A stretch of 14,973 nt of DNA, taken from NCBI GenBank assembly GCA_020027805.1, contig JAHKKQ010000038.1:1-14973 (forward strand), given 5' to 3'. The notes under the pieces were generated by a model. It ran no database searches. It worked only from the letters and a program-made list of their open reading frames with translations, and had not been told where the DNA came from. The translations under genes were made by a program, and so were the position numbers. The stretch comes from Candidatus Dadabacteria bacterium. GTDB taxonomy: Bacteria > Desulfobacterota_D > UBA1144 > Nemesobacterales > UBA2774. Of this stretch, positions 8,021 to 14,176 are shown one piece after another (within the stretch, counting starts at the first letter, position 1; every line of letters starts with the position of its first letter).

Positions 8021-9571
8021 ATGACCAAAACGCTTTTATTGATTTTGATCACGGCGACCGGATCAGGGGGAGTGCTCGACCTCACTCTCAAGGACGCCGT
8101 CAGGCTGGCGCTCGAGAACAACAGGGACATTCAGATAGAGGAGAAGAACGTGGAGGTCTCGGAAGGGGAGATCAAGACGCAGCAAGGGGTGTTCGACCCC
8201 CTCTTCAATATAGTTTCATTCTATAACGACGGGGACAGCCCCGAGCTCAGCACTTTTATACCGAGCGGCACGGTCTCGCAGAAAGAGTTCAACGCCGAAG
8301 CGAATATAGAAGGACTCCTGCCGACCGGAACTTTTTACAACCTGATCGACTTCTCTACGACGTGGACCGACACGAACAACCCCCTCGAAGACCTGAGCCC
8401 GAGCTGGTTTAACAACGTGGGCTTCAGCCTGGGGCAGGAGCTGCTCAGGAATTTCGGCGTGGGTGTGAACAGGACGTTCATCGTCACCGCCCAGAGAACG
8501 AGCGAGATAACGGAAATGGAGCTCGAAAAAAGGATTTCCGAAGTGCTGCTCGAAGTCGAGAGGCGGTACTGGCTCGTCGTCGCCGCGAGGAAGAACCTCG
8601 AGCTCGAGCGTACTGCCCTCGAGCTCGCCATAGACCTCAAGAACCGTAACCAGATACAGGTGGACGTCGGAGTACTGCCGCCCGTCGCGGTGACGCAGGC
8701 GGAGTCCGAGGTCGCGGCGAGGGAGGTCAACGTGATAAGGGCCGAGAACGACCTCCAGGCCGCGCAGGACAACCTCAAAAACGTACTTGCAATGGACCTC
8801 TCCCGGCCGATAGCCGCAGTTGACGAGCCCACTACGGAGGTCTACACATTCAGCGAGGAAGACTCGCTCGCCCAAGCGTACGTAGAGCGCCCGGAGATAG
8901 AGCAGGTGGAGCTCGACATCGAGAACAAGAAGACACTCAAAAACTACTATTCCAACCAGAAGCTCCCGAGGCTCGCAGTCGAGGGGAGCCTCCAGCTCCA
9001 GGGCTTAGGCGGGGACGAGAACCCCGACAGGCTCAGCTTCGACGAGGAGCCCGAGCCTATACCGCCACAGTTCAACAGCCCGGGGGACGCGTTCAGCCAG
9101 CTATGGGGGGGAGACTTCGCCACGTGGCAGGTGCTCGGCATATTCAGCTTCCCGCTCTTCAACAGGACCGCGCGCGGGAACTACATAAAGGCGACGGCGG
9201 AGCTCGACAGGAGCTCGATAGTGTTAAGCCGGACGAAAGACGACGTCGCCCTCGACGTCAGGAGCGCGATCAGGCAGATAGAGAACAGCCTCCGCGCGAT
9301 AGAGGCCGCCGGGGTGTCGATAGACCTCGCTGAAGAGGTGGTGCGCAACGAGCAGGAGAGGCTCAACGTGGGGATAGGCACGACGCGCGAGGTGCTCGAA
9401 GCGCAGAGGGACCTCATAGACGCCGGCACGAGGGAGATCACGGCCGTAACGAGCTACAACATAGCCTTGGCAGAGCTCGAATACGCCAAGGGGACGATAC
9501 TCGGGAAAAACGACGTCCGCATCGAGGAGTTCGGACCCGGGGGCGGTGCGCCCGTGGTCGAACAGCCCTAG
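8021..9571 (+). CDS. TolC-family outer-membrane efflux channel
   Basis: The 516-aa protein has the two-repeat outer membrane efflux protein (OEP, PF02321) pattern. It starts with LTLKDAVRLALENNRDIQIEEKN, has long amphipathic coiled-coil helices (about 150-250 and 370-480), and ends with the second-repeat hallmark EVLEAQRDLIDAGTREITAVTSYNIALAELEYAKG. TolC-type trimers form the outer-membrane exit duct for RND pumps. The ATG at 8021 is chosen because GAGGAG lies six bases upstream; a GTG at 8000 would precede that site. The hydrophobic leader after MTKT is short, but a signal peptide is expected. A proline/glutamate-rich insert with EEPEPIPPQFNSPGDAF sits near 345-362. The gene diverges from tetR-adaptor-pump, so the tripartite pump is complete but split between two transcripts. 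Confidence 0.92.
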   Translation: MTKTLLLILITATGSGGVLDLTLKDAVRLALENNRDIQIEEKNVEVSEGEIKTQQGVFDPLFNIVSFYNDGDSPELSTFIPSGTVSQKEFNAEANIEGLLPTGTFYNLIDFSTTWTDTNNPLEDLSPSWFNNVGFSLGQELLRNFGVGVNRTFIVTAQRTSEITEMELEKRISEVLLEVERRYWLVVAARKNLELERTALELAIDLKNRNQIQVDVGVLPPVAVTQAESEVAAREVNVIRAENDLQAAQDNLKNVLAMDLSRPIAAVDEPTTEVYTFSEEDSLAQAYVERPEIEQVELDIENKKTLKNYYSNQKLPRLAVEGSLQLQGLGGDENPDRLSFDEEPEPIPPQFNSPGDAFSQLWGGDFATWQVLGIFSFPLFNRTARGNYIKATAELDRSSIVLSRTKDDVALDVRSAIRQIENSLRAIEAAGVSIDLAEEVVRNEQERLNVGIGTTREVLEAQRDLIDAGTREITAVTSYNIALAELEYAKGTILGKNDVRIEEFGPGGGAPVVEQP

Positions 9572-9574
9572 GAT

Positions 9575-9602
9575 GTGACATGGCCGGGATTTCTGCTATA
9601 CT
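9575..9602 (+). promoter_or_regulatory. Predicted trxA promoter (extended -10)
   Basis: GTGACA (9575-9580, five of six to the -35 consensus), a 16-bp spacer, then TATACT (9597-9602) preceded by TGC, an extended -10 motif. It ends 30 bp before the trxA start and lies wholly after the channel gene's stop, so thioredoxin can be transcribed independently. Confidence 0.6.
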
Positions 9603-9632
9603 ATTTTTCAGCTTACACAAAAGGAGATTTTA

Positions 9633-9962
9633 ATGGCTGCCAACGGAATAATCGAACTCAGCGACTCTAACTTTGATGCAGAAGTCTTGAAGAGCGACGT
9701 CCCGGTATTAGTGGATTTCTGGGCTCCCTGGTGCGGCCCATGCAGGGCGATAGCCCCGGCCGTGGAGGAGATTTCCTCTTCCTATCAGGGGAGGCTCAAG
9801 GTCGGGAAGCTCAACGTCGACGAAAACCAGCAGACCACGATGAAATTCGGAATCAGGAGCATCCCCACGCTCATCGTTTTCAAGGGGGGGCAGGCCGTCG
9901 AGCAGATTATAGGGGCCGTACCCAAGGGCGAGATAGAGAGGGTCGTCGGAAAGACCCTCTGA
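9633..9962 (+). CDS. trxA: Thioredoxin
   Basis: This is a full-length thioredoxin of 109 aa, the usual size. It has the active site WCGPC at residues 33-37 within LVDFWAPWCGPC, the cis-proline segment IRSIPTLIVF, and the closing PKGEIERVV helix. It reduces disulfides of cytosolic proteins such as ribonucleotide reductase, PAPS reductase and methionine sulfoxide reductases, and is recycled by thioredoxin reductase, which is not in the window. No signal peptide is present, so it is cytosolic. The ATG has AAGGAG six bases upstream. It begins 61 bp after the TolC-like gene, with its own promoter-like sequence in that gap, and converges on the next gene with 27 bp between the stops and no visible terminator hairpin. 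Confidence 0.97.
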   Translation: MAANGIIELSDSNFDAEVLKSDVPVLVDFWAPWCGPCRAIAPAVEEISSSYQGRLKVGKLNVDENQQTTMKFGIRSIPTLIVFKGGQAVEQIIGAVPKGEIERVVGKTL

Positions 9963-9989
9963 GTGGATTCGTTCAGAAAGTCTTACACC

Positions 9990-10694
9990 TCAAACCTTTT
10001 CCCCGATTTTCTTCATCTGTTTCTTAAGCTTTTCAATCTTTGAGTCGATATCCGCGAGCTTTGCGCACGCGGTGATTATGGGGCCCATGTCGGGCGTACC
10101 GCCCGCGCCCTTATCCGTTTTCCCGGGCTTCACGCCGCTTCCGCCTGCCGTCTTCACGCCTTCGAGTATCGAGCGGGTTTTCTGCTTGTCGAACACGTAC
10201 ACGGTCTCCCGTTCGCCGTCTATTCTCTTCGAGACCTTCTTCGCGGCGAGCTTGAATTTCCCGAGCACGCGCCCTAGCCACTGGAGGTTCTGGCCCTTTT
10301 TCTCGGAATCGGGGAGATGTTTCTCGACCTCTTCGCAGAGGGTCTTCGCGGTGACCTTGAACTGTTTGGCGGTATCCTCGAAGAGGATGCCGGGCAGCTC
10401 TCCGCCGGATATCCTGCCGAGCACGTCGAGGACGGACTCCTCCCACCTGTCGAGACCGGGCGAATCCGCCGTACCGGAGGCCTGTCCGGCGGCGAAATCG
10501 GGCGCGTCCCCTGAAAGCTGATACTGCCCGTAGGCGAGCTTCCCCAGCTCCTGGAACACCATTTTCCTCTCCGCTTCGATTTCCGAGAGATGGAGCCTTA
10601 TCTTCTGCCTCTCTATTATTTCCCTGGATTTTACGTTGACCGTCGTCAGGCCCTTGTCTATTCTGACCTTGAGCTTATCGAGGAACTCTGCCAT
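9990..10694 (-). CDS. Unrecognised protein: N-terminal coiled coil plus winged-helix-like middle domain
   Basis: I do not recognise a named family for the whole 234-aa protein. Residues 1-57 form a charged helix (KLKVRIDKGLTTVN, then KIRLHLSEIEAERKMVFQEL) that resembles the coiled-coil starts of short cytoplasmic proteins often joined to zinc ribbons. Residues about 84-180 look like a winged helix: VLGRISGGELPGILFEDTAK, a TAKTLCEEVEKHL helix, LGRVLGKFKLAAKKV and a beta-wing RIDGERETVYVF. The order is reminiscent of the C-terminal domain of phage/plasmid primase-type proteins (DUF3631), a resemblance from memory. A Gly/Lys-rich linker (185-202) leads to a C-terminal coiled coil (ADIDSKIEKLKKQMKKIGEKV). 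The ATG at 10694 has GGAGGT seven bases upstream; an ATG pair at 10712-10715 is less likely. A good promoter lies just upstream. Confidence 0.75.
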   Translation of the reverse strand: MAEFLDKLKVRIDKGLTTVNVKSREIIERQKIRLHLSEIEAERKMVFQELGKLAYGQYQLSGDAPDFAAGQASGTADSPGLDRWEESVLDVLGRISGGELPGILFEDTAKQFKVTAKTLCEEVEKHLPDSEKKGQNLQWLGRVLGKFKLAAKKVSKRIDGERETVYVFDKQKTRSILEGVKTAGGSGVKPGKTDKGAGGTPDMGPIITACAKLADIDSKIEKLKKQMKKIGEKV

Positions 10695-10715
10695 CGGCGT
10701 CACCTCCGCCATCAC

Positions 10716-10745
10716 ATTATATAACGGTTAGGGAATCGATGTAAA
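10716..10745 (-). promoter_or_regulatory. Predicted promoter of the coiled-coil/winged-helix gene
   Basis: On the minus strand, TTTACA (10740-10745, five of six to consensus), an 18-bp spacer and a perfect TATAAT (10716-10721). The predicted start near 10709 leaves a leader of about 15 bases that holds the GGAGGT ribosome site. Confidence 0.6.
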
Positions 10746-10760
10746 GATGTTGCATTCTGC

Positions 10761-10801
10761 TAATTCCCTCTCCCTTGAGGAGAGAGGGACAGGGTAAGGG
10801 T
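10761..10801. repeat. REP-like hairpin (TCCCTCTC ... GAGAGGGA)
   Basis: An 8-bp perfect inverted repeat (10765-10772 with 10782-10789, 9-base loop) is followed by an AGGGTAAGGGTG tail. The sequence resembles intergenic repeats of the 'ccctctccc...gagagggacagggt' kind that I recall from many proteobacterial genomes. It is non-coding and could act as a transcript-end hairpin or dispersed repeat. Genome copy number is not knowable from the window. Confidence 0.5.
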
Positions 10802-10817
10802 GTACCATAATTTTTAC

Positions 10818-10843
10818 TGTCATTTCGAGCAGCGCGAGAAATC
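10818..10843. repeat. REP-like element (CTGTCATTTCGAGC...GCGAGAAATCT)
   Basis: The stretch has ATTTC/GAAAT arms around a GC-rich centre and starts with CTGTCATT, close to the CAGTCATT/TGTCATT starts of dispersed intergenic repeats seen widely in bacterial genomes. It lies 17 bp from the preceding hairpin in a gene-free stretch. The rest of the gap (10844-10994) shows no gene that I can support. Confidence 0.45.
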
Positions 10844-10994
10844 TATATTTTGCTTTAATCATAATTCCCTCCTTTCGTAAAGAACGGTTCTGAGCAAGCG
10901 TAGGAACCGGACGCCATGACAGCAGAGGCATCTAAGTAAATTAACTTCTGGTTGAATGTTGCTAAAGTCCAAATAGGTTAGGGTGGATTTTCTT

Positions 10995-11055
10995 GCCAAC
11001 TGACAGATGTGACAGATGTCCGGGGTATATACCCCTGCGCGTCTGTCACTTGTCA
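10995..11055. repeat. Nested inverted repeat with GGGGTATATACCCC core; left copy of a flanking repeat
   Basis: GGGGTATATACCCC at 11022-11035 is a perfect 14-bp palindrome. Around it, GTGACAGA (11009-11016) pairs with TCTGTCAC (11042-11049), and TGACA (11001-11005) has a counterpart in TGTCA (11051-11055), giving a long imperfect hairpin. Within the left arm a 9-bp unit (CAGATGTGA/CAGATGTCC) is partly repeated in tandem. The sequence CCAACTGAC...GATGTCCGGGG recurs in the same orientation at 11703-11723, on the other side of the IPTL-CTERM gene. Confidence 0.6.
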
Positions 11056-11074
11056 CTTGAGGGGGGGATTAAAA

Positions 11075-11103
11075 AACAGAAAAGGGAGCCGAAGCTCCCT
11101 TTT
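11075..11103 (-). terminator. Rho-independent terminator of the IPTL-CTERM gene
   Basis: A perfect 10-bp stem (AAAAGGGAGC at 11080-11089 with its complement at 11094-11103) closes a loop that reads TTCG on the minus strand, a very stable tetraloop. On that strand it is followed by CTGTTTTTT. It lies 34 bp past the minus-strand stop at 11137. The A-rich left side of the stem could also give weak termination on the plus strand. Confidence 0.88.
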
Positions 11104-11136
11104 CTTTACATTATTATCAAAGCATAAGTCCTTTGT

Positions 11137-11589
11137 TTAAACCGCCGCTTTCCTTCTGCGGGCGGCGGCGAATAGTCCAATCATTCCTAAAACCCCAGCC
11201 GTCGCTATCATGCCCCATTCCGAAAGAGTAGGGATTGGAGTGGTGTTTAGGCGGCATCTTTGTATCAGACTGTTCCTGCAAATTAGGGCGTCTTCAGCAC
11301 GAAGCTTCCTCCCGTTCCTATCTGTGCCTTGAATGATTTCACAATTCCCCCCTTCGGAGAAAAATTCCGCCCCATAACTCACACCTTCACCACCAATCAA
11401 AACGAAATCTGGTAATAGCACGAATTCGTTGCCTTCGCCGAGTTGCCCGTCTGGGCAGAGGAGCTCGACGATATCATTGCCGGTGGTCCCATCCTCTAAT
11501 TCCAGGGTGTCGCACGGGCAGAGCTGCGCAAAAGCATAATCGGATACGAATATTACTGATAATAATGTAAGTAAGATAAAACCTTTCAT
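11137..11589 (-). CDS. Secreted IPTL-CTERM sorting-domain protein
   Basis: The 150-aa protein begins with a signal peptide (MKGFILLTLLSVIFVSDYAFA|Q) and ends with the three-part C-terminal sorting signal IPTLSEWG, a hydrophobic segment (MIATAGVLGMIGLFAAA) and an RRRK cluster. This is the IPTLxxWG-CTERM pattern, which is linked to exosortase H-type transpeptidases that cut and anchor proteins at the cell surface. No exosortase gene is in the window. The mature part (about 96 aa) is acidic, has six cysteines that could form three disulfides, and matches no domain I know. The ATG at 11589 has AAAGGAGG seven bases upstream; an upstream in-frame start is not needed. Sampled blocks are about 38-48% GC against 55-63% in the pump gene. 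It is monocistronic, with its own terminator, and related repeats lie on both sides. Confidence 0.88.
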   Translation of the reverse strand: MKGFILLTLLSVIFVSDYAFAQLCPCDTLELEDGTTGNDIVELLCPDGQLGEGNEFVLLPDFVLIGGEGVSYGAEFFSEGGNCEIIQGTDRNGRKLRAEDALICRNSLIQRCRLNTTPIPTLSEWGMIATAGVLGMIGLFAAARRRKAAV

Positions 11590-11639
11590 TATCCATCCTC
11601 CTTTAATTAGTTTGCAAAGCACGTACAAAAATCAAAGGA

Positions 11640-11668
11640 ATTCTAACACTTTGCAGTTTACAATGCAA
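11640..11668 (-). promoter_or_regulatory. Possible promoter of the IPTL-CTERM gene
   Basis: On the minus strand TAGAAT (11640-11645, five of six to the -10 consensus) is preceded, after 17 bp, by TTGCAT (11663-11668, three of six to the -35). It lies about 50 bp upstream of the start codon in AT-rich DNA. The weak -35 keeps confidence low. Confidence 0.35.
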
Positions 11669-11701
11669 CTGAGCTGTTACCACTTATTAATTCAGATTTT
11701 T

Positions 11702-11730
11702 ACCAACTGACGGATGTCCGGGGCATACCC
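11702..11730. repeat. Right copy of the repeat flanking the IPTL-CTERM gene
   Basis: The sequence ACCAACTGACGGATGTCCGGGGCATACCC shares the CCAACTGAC and GATGTCCGGGG blocks with 10995-11035 in the same orientation. It lacks the 9-bp tandem unit and the second half of the central palindrome. About 0.7 kb separates the two copies, and only the IPTL-CTERM gene lies between them. Confidence 0.55.
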
Positions 11731-11741
11731 ACACCCTAAAT

Positions 11742-11769
11742 TTGCAAATCCTCCGCCGATTTGTATATT
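11742..11769 (+). promoter_or_regulatory. Possible promoter of the 66-aa protein gene
   Basis: TTGCAA (11742-11747), a 16-bp spacer and TATATT (11764-11769) lie about 40 bp upstream of the ATG at 11807, in the AT-rich gap between two divergent genes. Confidence 0.35.
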
Positions 11770-11806
11770 TTCTCTTTCGTTTACATATATTCTCAAGAGG
11801 TGCGGG

Positions 11807-12007
11807 ATGTTCAAAAAAGGGTCAAGCGTCATGTTGAATCAGCCTATCGAGGGGAAGAAAGACAGGTTCGAGCAGGGGCTAAAGGGGACGGTAGTCGAGG
11901 AGTTCGACCTCCCCCACGGGAAGTCCTACAGGGTGCAGTTCGTCGACGGCAGGGTAGCGAGGTTCCCCGAGCAGCTCATGAAGGAGGCAATCGACGTGAT
12001 AGGCTAG
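11807..12007 (+). CDS. Small protein (66 aa), SH3/KOW-like beta fold suspected
   Basis: The product starts MFKKGSSVMLNQP and contains GLKGTVVEEFDLPHGKSYRV, then QFVDGRVARFPEQLMKEA. A KG-(x)-V start, a G-x-V turn and a closing V-x-F-x-D-G-R-x-A strand are the rhythm of a small SH3-like or KOW-like barrel, but I cannot name a family. It has no signal peptide or membrane segment and should be cytosolic. The ATG at 11807 is chosen because GAGG is placed five to six bases upstream; a longer reading from 11714 would start with an unlike, Pro-rich stretch that runs through the promoter region. It is divergent from the IPTL-CTERM gene and seems to stand alone. Codon use matches the GC-rich neighbours, which supports a real gene. 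Confidence 0.75.
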   Translation: MFKKGSSVMLNQPIEGKKDRFEQGLKGTVVEEFDLPHGKSYRVQFVDGRVARFPEQLMKEAIDVIG

Positions 12008-12094
12008 TGCGCAGAACCTGTGCTCGTGTACGATTCCCTCCAACTCCTTCGATTAGGGGGGAATTCTCCGCACTTACATAACGCCCGTTTGCCA

Positions 12095-12124
12095 GCGGAT
12101 GCTATCCGCCGCACACATAGTGTG
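12095..12124. repeat. Two adjacent short hairpins
   Basis: GCGGAT-GCT-ATCCGC (12095-12109, perfect 6-bp stem) is followed two bases later by CACAC-ATA-GTGTG (12112-12124, perfect 5-bp stem). They sit in the 156-bp gap between two convergent genes (ending at 12007 and 12164) and may end transcripts, though no T-run follows on either strand. Nothing else is seen in that gap. Confidence 0.35.
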
Positions 12125-12163
12125 ATTCTACGATTCTCCTGAAGCTCCTCTGCCCCGCCGGTA

Positions 12164-12655
12164 TCACGTCTGTCCCCGCCTGCGCGACGCCCCGTTCTCC
12201 TTGACCTCGATAGCCTTTTTCTTGCTCGACATATCGAACCGGGAGACGTCCACCACGAACTTGTCCTGTATGAATTTCCGGCCGAGCAGTATCGGGTGCT
12301 CCATCCCGGACCTATCGCAGAGCGAGAGCTCTATCTCGTGCGTCTTTCCGAATATCTCTACGAACGTTTTTATGATGTACCTGTATTCGGTTTGACCGAA
12401 GGAGCTCTTGACCTTCCTTCTTCCGAGGAGCGGCTTCCTTATTTCCCTCCCGTCGTAAGCAGGGTGGGAGGGGTCGAGCAGCCTGAACCTCACGAACCTC
12501 TCGCCGCCTTTTCTCACGGCCCTGATGCTGTCGCAGTGAATCGCGGAGGTGTACGCCCCGGTGTCTATCTTCGCGTTAATGCCGTAGAGCTTGAGCTTGG
12601 GGAAATCGACCTTTTCCTTTCTTCCGATCAGCAGTTTTACCCGTTCCTTTGCCAT
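12164..12655 (-). CDS. Retropepsin-like aspartic protease family (PF05618/COG4067, 'putative ATP-dependent zinc protease')
   Basis: The 163-aa protein has the family's DTGAYTSAIH motif at residues 31-40; the D-T-G-A core is the active-site signature of retropepsin-like aspartic proteases. Family features follow: FRLLDPSHPAYDGREIRKPLL, a YRYIIKTFVEIFGKTHEIELSLCDRSGMEHPILLGR core (second half of the fold, with ILLGR close to the flap/psi loop), then KFVVDVSRF. The older name, ATP-dependent zinc protease, lacks support; related proteins such as Pseudomonas RimB work beside RimK-type glutamate ligases. No RimK gene is present here. The C-terminus is a lysine/arginine-rich tail. The ATG at 12655 has AGGA four bases upstream, and the gene begins only 15 bp after the mgtE stop, so the two are probably co-transcribed. 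No signal peptide is evident. Confidence 0.87.
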   Translation of the reverse strand: MAKERVKLLIGRKEKVDFPKLKLYGINAKIDTGAYTSAIHCDSIRAVRKGGERFVRFRLLDPSHPAYDGREIRKPLLGRRKVKSSFGQTEYRYIIKTFVEIFGKTHEIELSLCDRSGMEHPILLGRKFIQDKFVVDVSRFDMSSKKKAIEVKENGASRRRGQT

Positions 12656-12670
12656 CAGGTCCTGTCCCGC

Positions 12671-13984
12671 CTATATGCTCAATCCGAAGAAGATTGTAGC
12701 CAATCCGAGGAGCACCGCAAGCCCGAGTATATCCGTTATTGTAGTCAGTATTATCATCGAGGACTGGGCGGGGTCGAGCCCTAGGGACTTGAGACCGAGC
12801 GGTATTACAGCGCCTGCAAGTCCCGCGATCAGGAGGCTTATGATCATCGCAAGCCCCACTACTATCCCGAGCGTGACGTCCCCCAGCCAGAGGTATGCTA
12901 TCAGCGCCGTGATGATACCCGTGATAATCCCGTTTATGAGACCGAGCTTTAGCTCCTTCCACAGGAGTTTGGGGAAATCGCTCTTCGATATCTCCCGCAT
13001 GACGAGCCCCCTCATCACCACGGCCAAGGACTGCGCGCCGCCGTTCCCTCCCTGGCTCGCGACTATGGGGATGAAGACCGCCAGCACCGTGACCGCCGCT
13101 ATAGTGCTCTCGAAAAGGGCCACCACGGCTCCCGCGAGGAAGGCCGTCGCGAGGTTTATGTTGAGCCAGGGGAGCCTCTTCCTGAGCGAGAAGACGGTGC
13201 TCGAAAAGGGTCTTTCGTCGCTGTGGACGCCGAATATCGTCTGTATGTCGGTGGAGTATTCCTCCTGCATGTCGCTAAGGAGCTGGCTCGTGTTGACTAT
13301 GCCCACGAGCTTCTGGCTGCTGTCGACCACAGGTACGGCGAAGAACTTCTGCTTGGACACGATGCTGGCCGCGTCCTCCAGGTCCATGAACGCGTCCAGG
13401 TAAAAAACGTTCTTTATCATGACCTCGGAGAGCTTCTTCTGCGGGTCCCGGATGAGGAGGTCCCTCATGCTGAGCACCCCCGCGAGCCTGAATTCCGCGT
13501 CGACGACGTAAACGTAGGAGAGCGGCATGTTCTCCTGCCCCGCCATCATCTTAATCTTGTTCACCGCGTCCGATATCCTGAGGTCGTCCCTGAGCGCGAG
13601 GTAAATGGGGCTCATCATGTAGCCGACGCTGTCCTTCGGGTACTCGAGCAGCTCGCCTAACTCGCGCTTTTGCTTCTCGGTGAGGTTCTTCGCTATCTTG
13701 TCCTTGAGCGCCATGGGACATACGCTCACTATGAGCGAGACCTTGAGCGGCTCTATGCTCCGGATGATTTCCCCGGCCATATCGTCCGGCAGACGGCCGA
13801 GGAGCATAGCCGCGTATTCGTTCTGGAGGTTCTCGAAAATCGTCTTCGATATATGCGGGGGGAGGGACTTAAACACCTCCCCGCTCTCCTCGACGTCCAT
13901 GGTTTCTATGACGTGAGCCGAGATCACGGGGTCGTAATCGGAGAATTTCTTTATGTAGTATTCAAGCGGCGAGCCTTCGAACAT
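12671..13984 (-). CDS. mgtE: MgtE-family magnesium transporter
   Basis: The 437-aa protein has the full MgtE order: an N-terminal helical Mg-sensing domain (about 1-118), two CBS domains (about 120-184 and 186-240), a connecting plug helix near 243-270 and five membrane helices from about 275. The pore signature GGNGGAQSL lies at 312-320, and the acidic residue of the last helix, in TITDILGL, is at 418, matching the selectivity Asp of Thermus MgtE. The family forms a homodimeric Mg2+ channel in the inner membrane that closes when cytosolic Mg2+ is high. The ATG has GGAGGT five bases upstream. It is the first gene of a likely two-gene unit with the retropepsin-like protease. There is no long leader for an M-box riboswitch; a 16-bp near-palindrome lies 22-37 bp upstream of the start. 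Confidence 0.95.
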   Translation of the reverse strand: MFEGSPLEYYIKKFSDYDPVISAHVIETMDVEESGEVFKSLPPHISKTIFENLQNEYAAMLLGRLPDDMAGEIIRSIEPLKVSLIVSVCPMALKDKIAKNLTEKQKRELGELLEYPKDSVGYMMSPIYLALRDDLRISDAVNKIKMMAGQENMPLSYVYVVDAEFRLAGVLSMRDLLIRDPQKKLSEVMIKNVFYLDAFMDLEDAASIVSKQKFFAVPVVDSSQKLVGIVNTSQLLSDMQEEYSTDIQTIFGVHSDERPFSSTVFSLRKRLPWLNINLATAFLAGAVVALFESTIAAVTVLAVFIPIVASQGGNGGAQSLAVVMRGLVMREISKSDFPKLLWKELKLGLINGIITGIITALIAYLWLGDVTLGIVVGLAMIISLLIAGLAGAVIPLGLKSLGLDPAQSSMIILTTITDILGLAVLLGLATIFFGLSI

Positions 13985-14005
13985 TTGAGACCTCCGGGAG
14001 TTTGT

Positions 14006-14021
14006 CCGGCATTAATACCGG
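14006..14021. promoter_or_regulatory. Near-perfect palindrome upstream of mgtE
   Basis: CCGGCATTAATACCGG is symmetric except for one base pair of the 16-bp site. It lies between the mgtE ribosome site and the presumed upstream promoter, so it could be an operator or a leader hairpin. No regulator gene is adjacent to suggest a partner. Confidence 0.35.
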
Positions 14022-14087
14022 GATATACAAGAATACATAATGAATGGGGGATGCGGTATCGGGGGGACATCTAGAGAGTAAGACGGG

Positions 14088-14170
14088 AAAATCCCCCTTA
14101 ATCCTCCTTTGGAAAAGGGGGAAAATACTTTTAATTCCCTCCTTAGAAAAAGGAGGGTTAGAGAGGATTT
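14088..14170. repeat. MITE-like long inverted repeat
   Basis: Imperfect 19-bp arms at 14088-14106 and 14152-14170 (15 of 19 positions match when one is reverse-complemented) both begin AAATCC. Inside lie two smaller hairpins: CCCCC/GGGGG around 14092-14121 and CCTCCTT/AAGGAGG around 14140-14156. The sequence is like the widely dispersed 'aaatccccctta...' intergenic repeats I recall from several phyla. No coding sequence is visible in it. Confidence 0.6.
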
Positions 14171-14176
14171 ATAATT

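Noticed and set aside
8216..8875. Minus-strand reading frame inside the TolC-like gene
   Set aside because: It overlaps the conserved efflux-channel helices and shows no motif or start signal.
8021..9962. tolC-like gene and trxA as one operon
   Set aside because: An extended -10 promoter lies in the 61-bp gap and the functions are unrelated. Read-through is possible, but I would not claim an operon.
10859..11056. 65-codon minus-strand reading frame in the repeat-rich gap
   Set aside because: It runs through the nested palindrome, has no ribosome site and resembles nothing known; probably chance.
10700..11060. CRISPR array suggested by the repeated GACAGATG and CTTGTCAC units
   Set aside because: Only two to three short copies with no regular spacers; they form a hairpin and a 9-bp tandem duplication instead.
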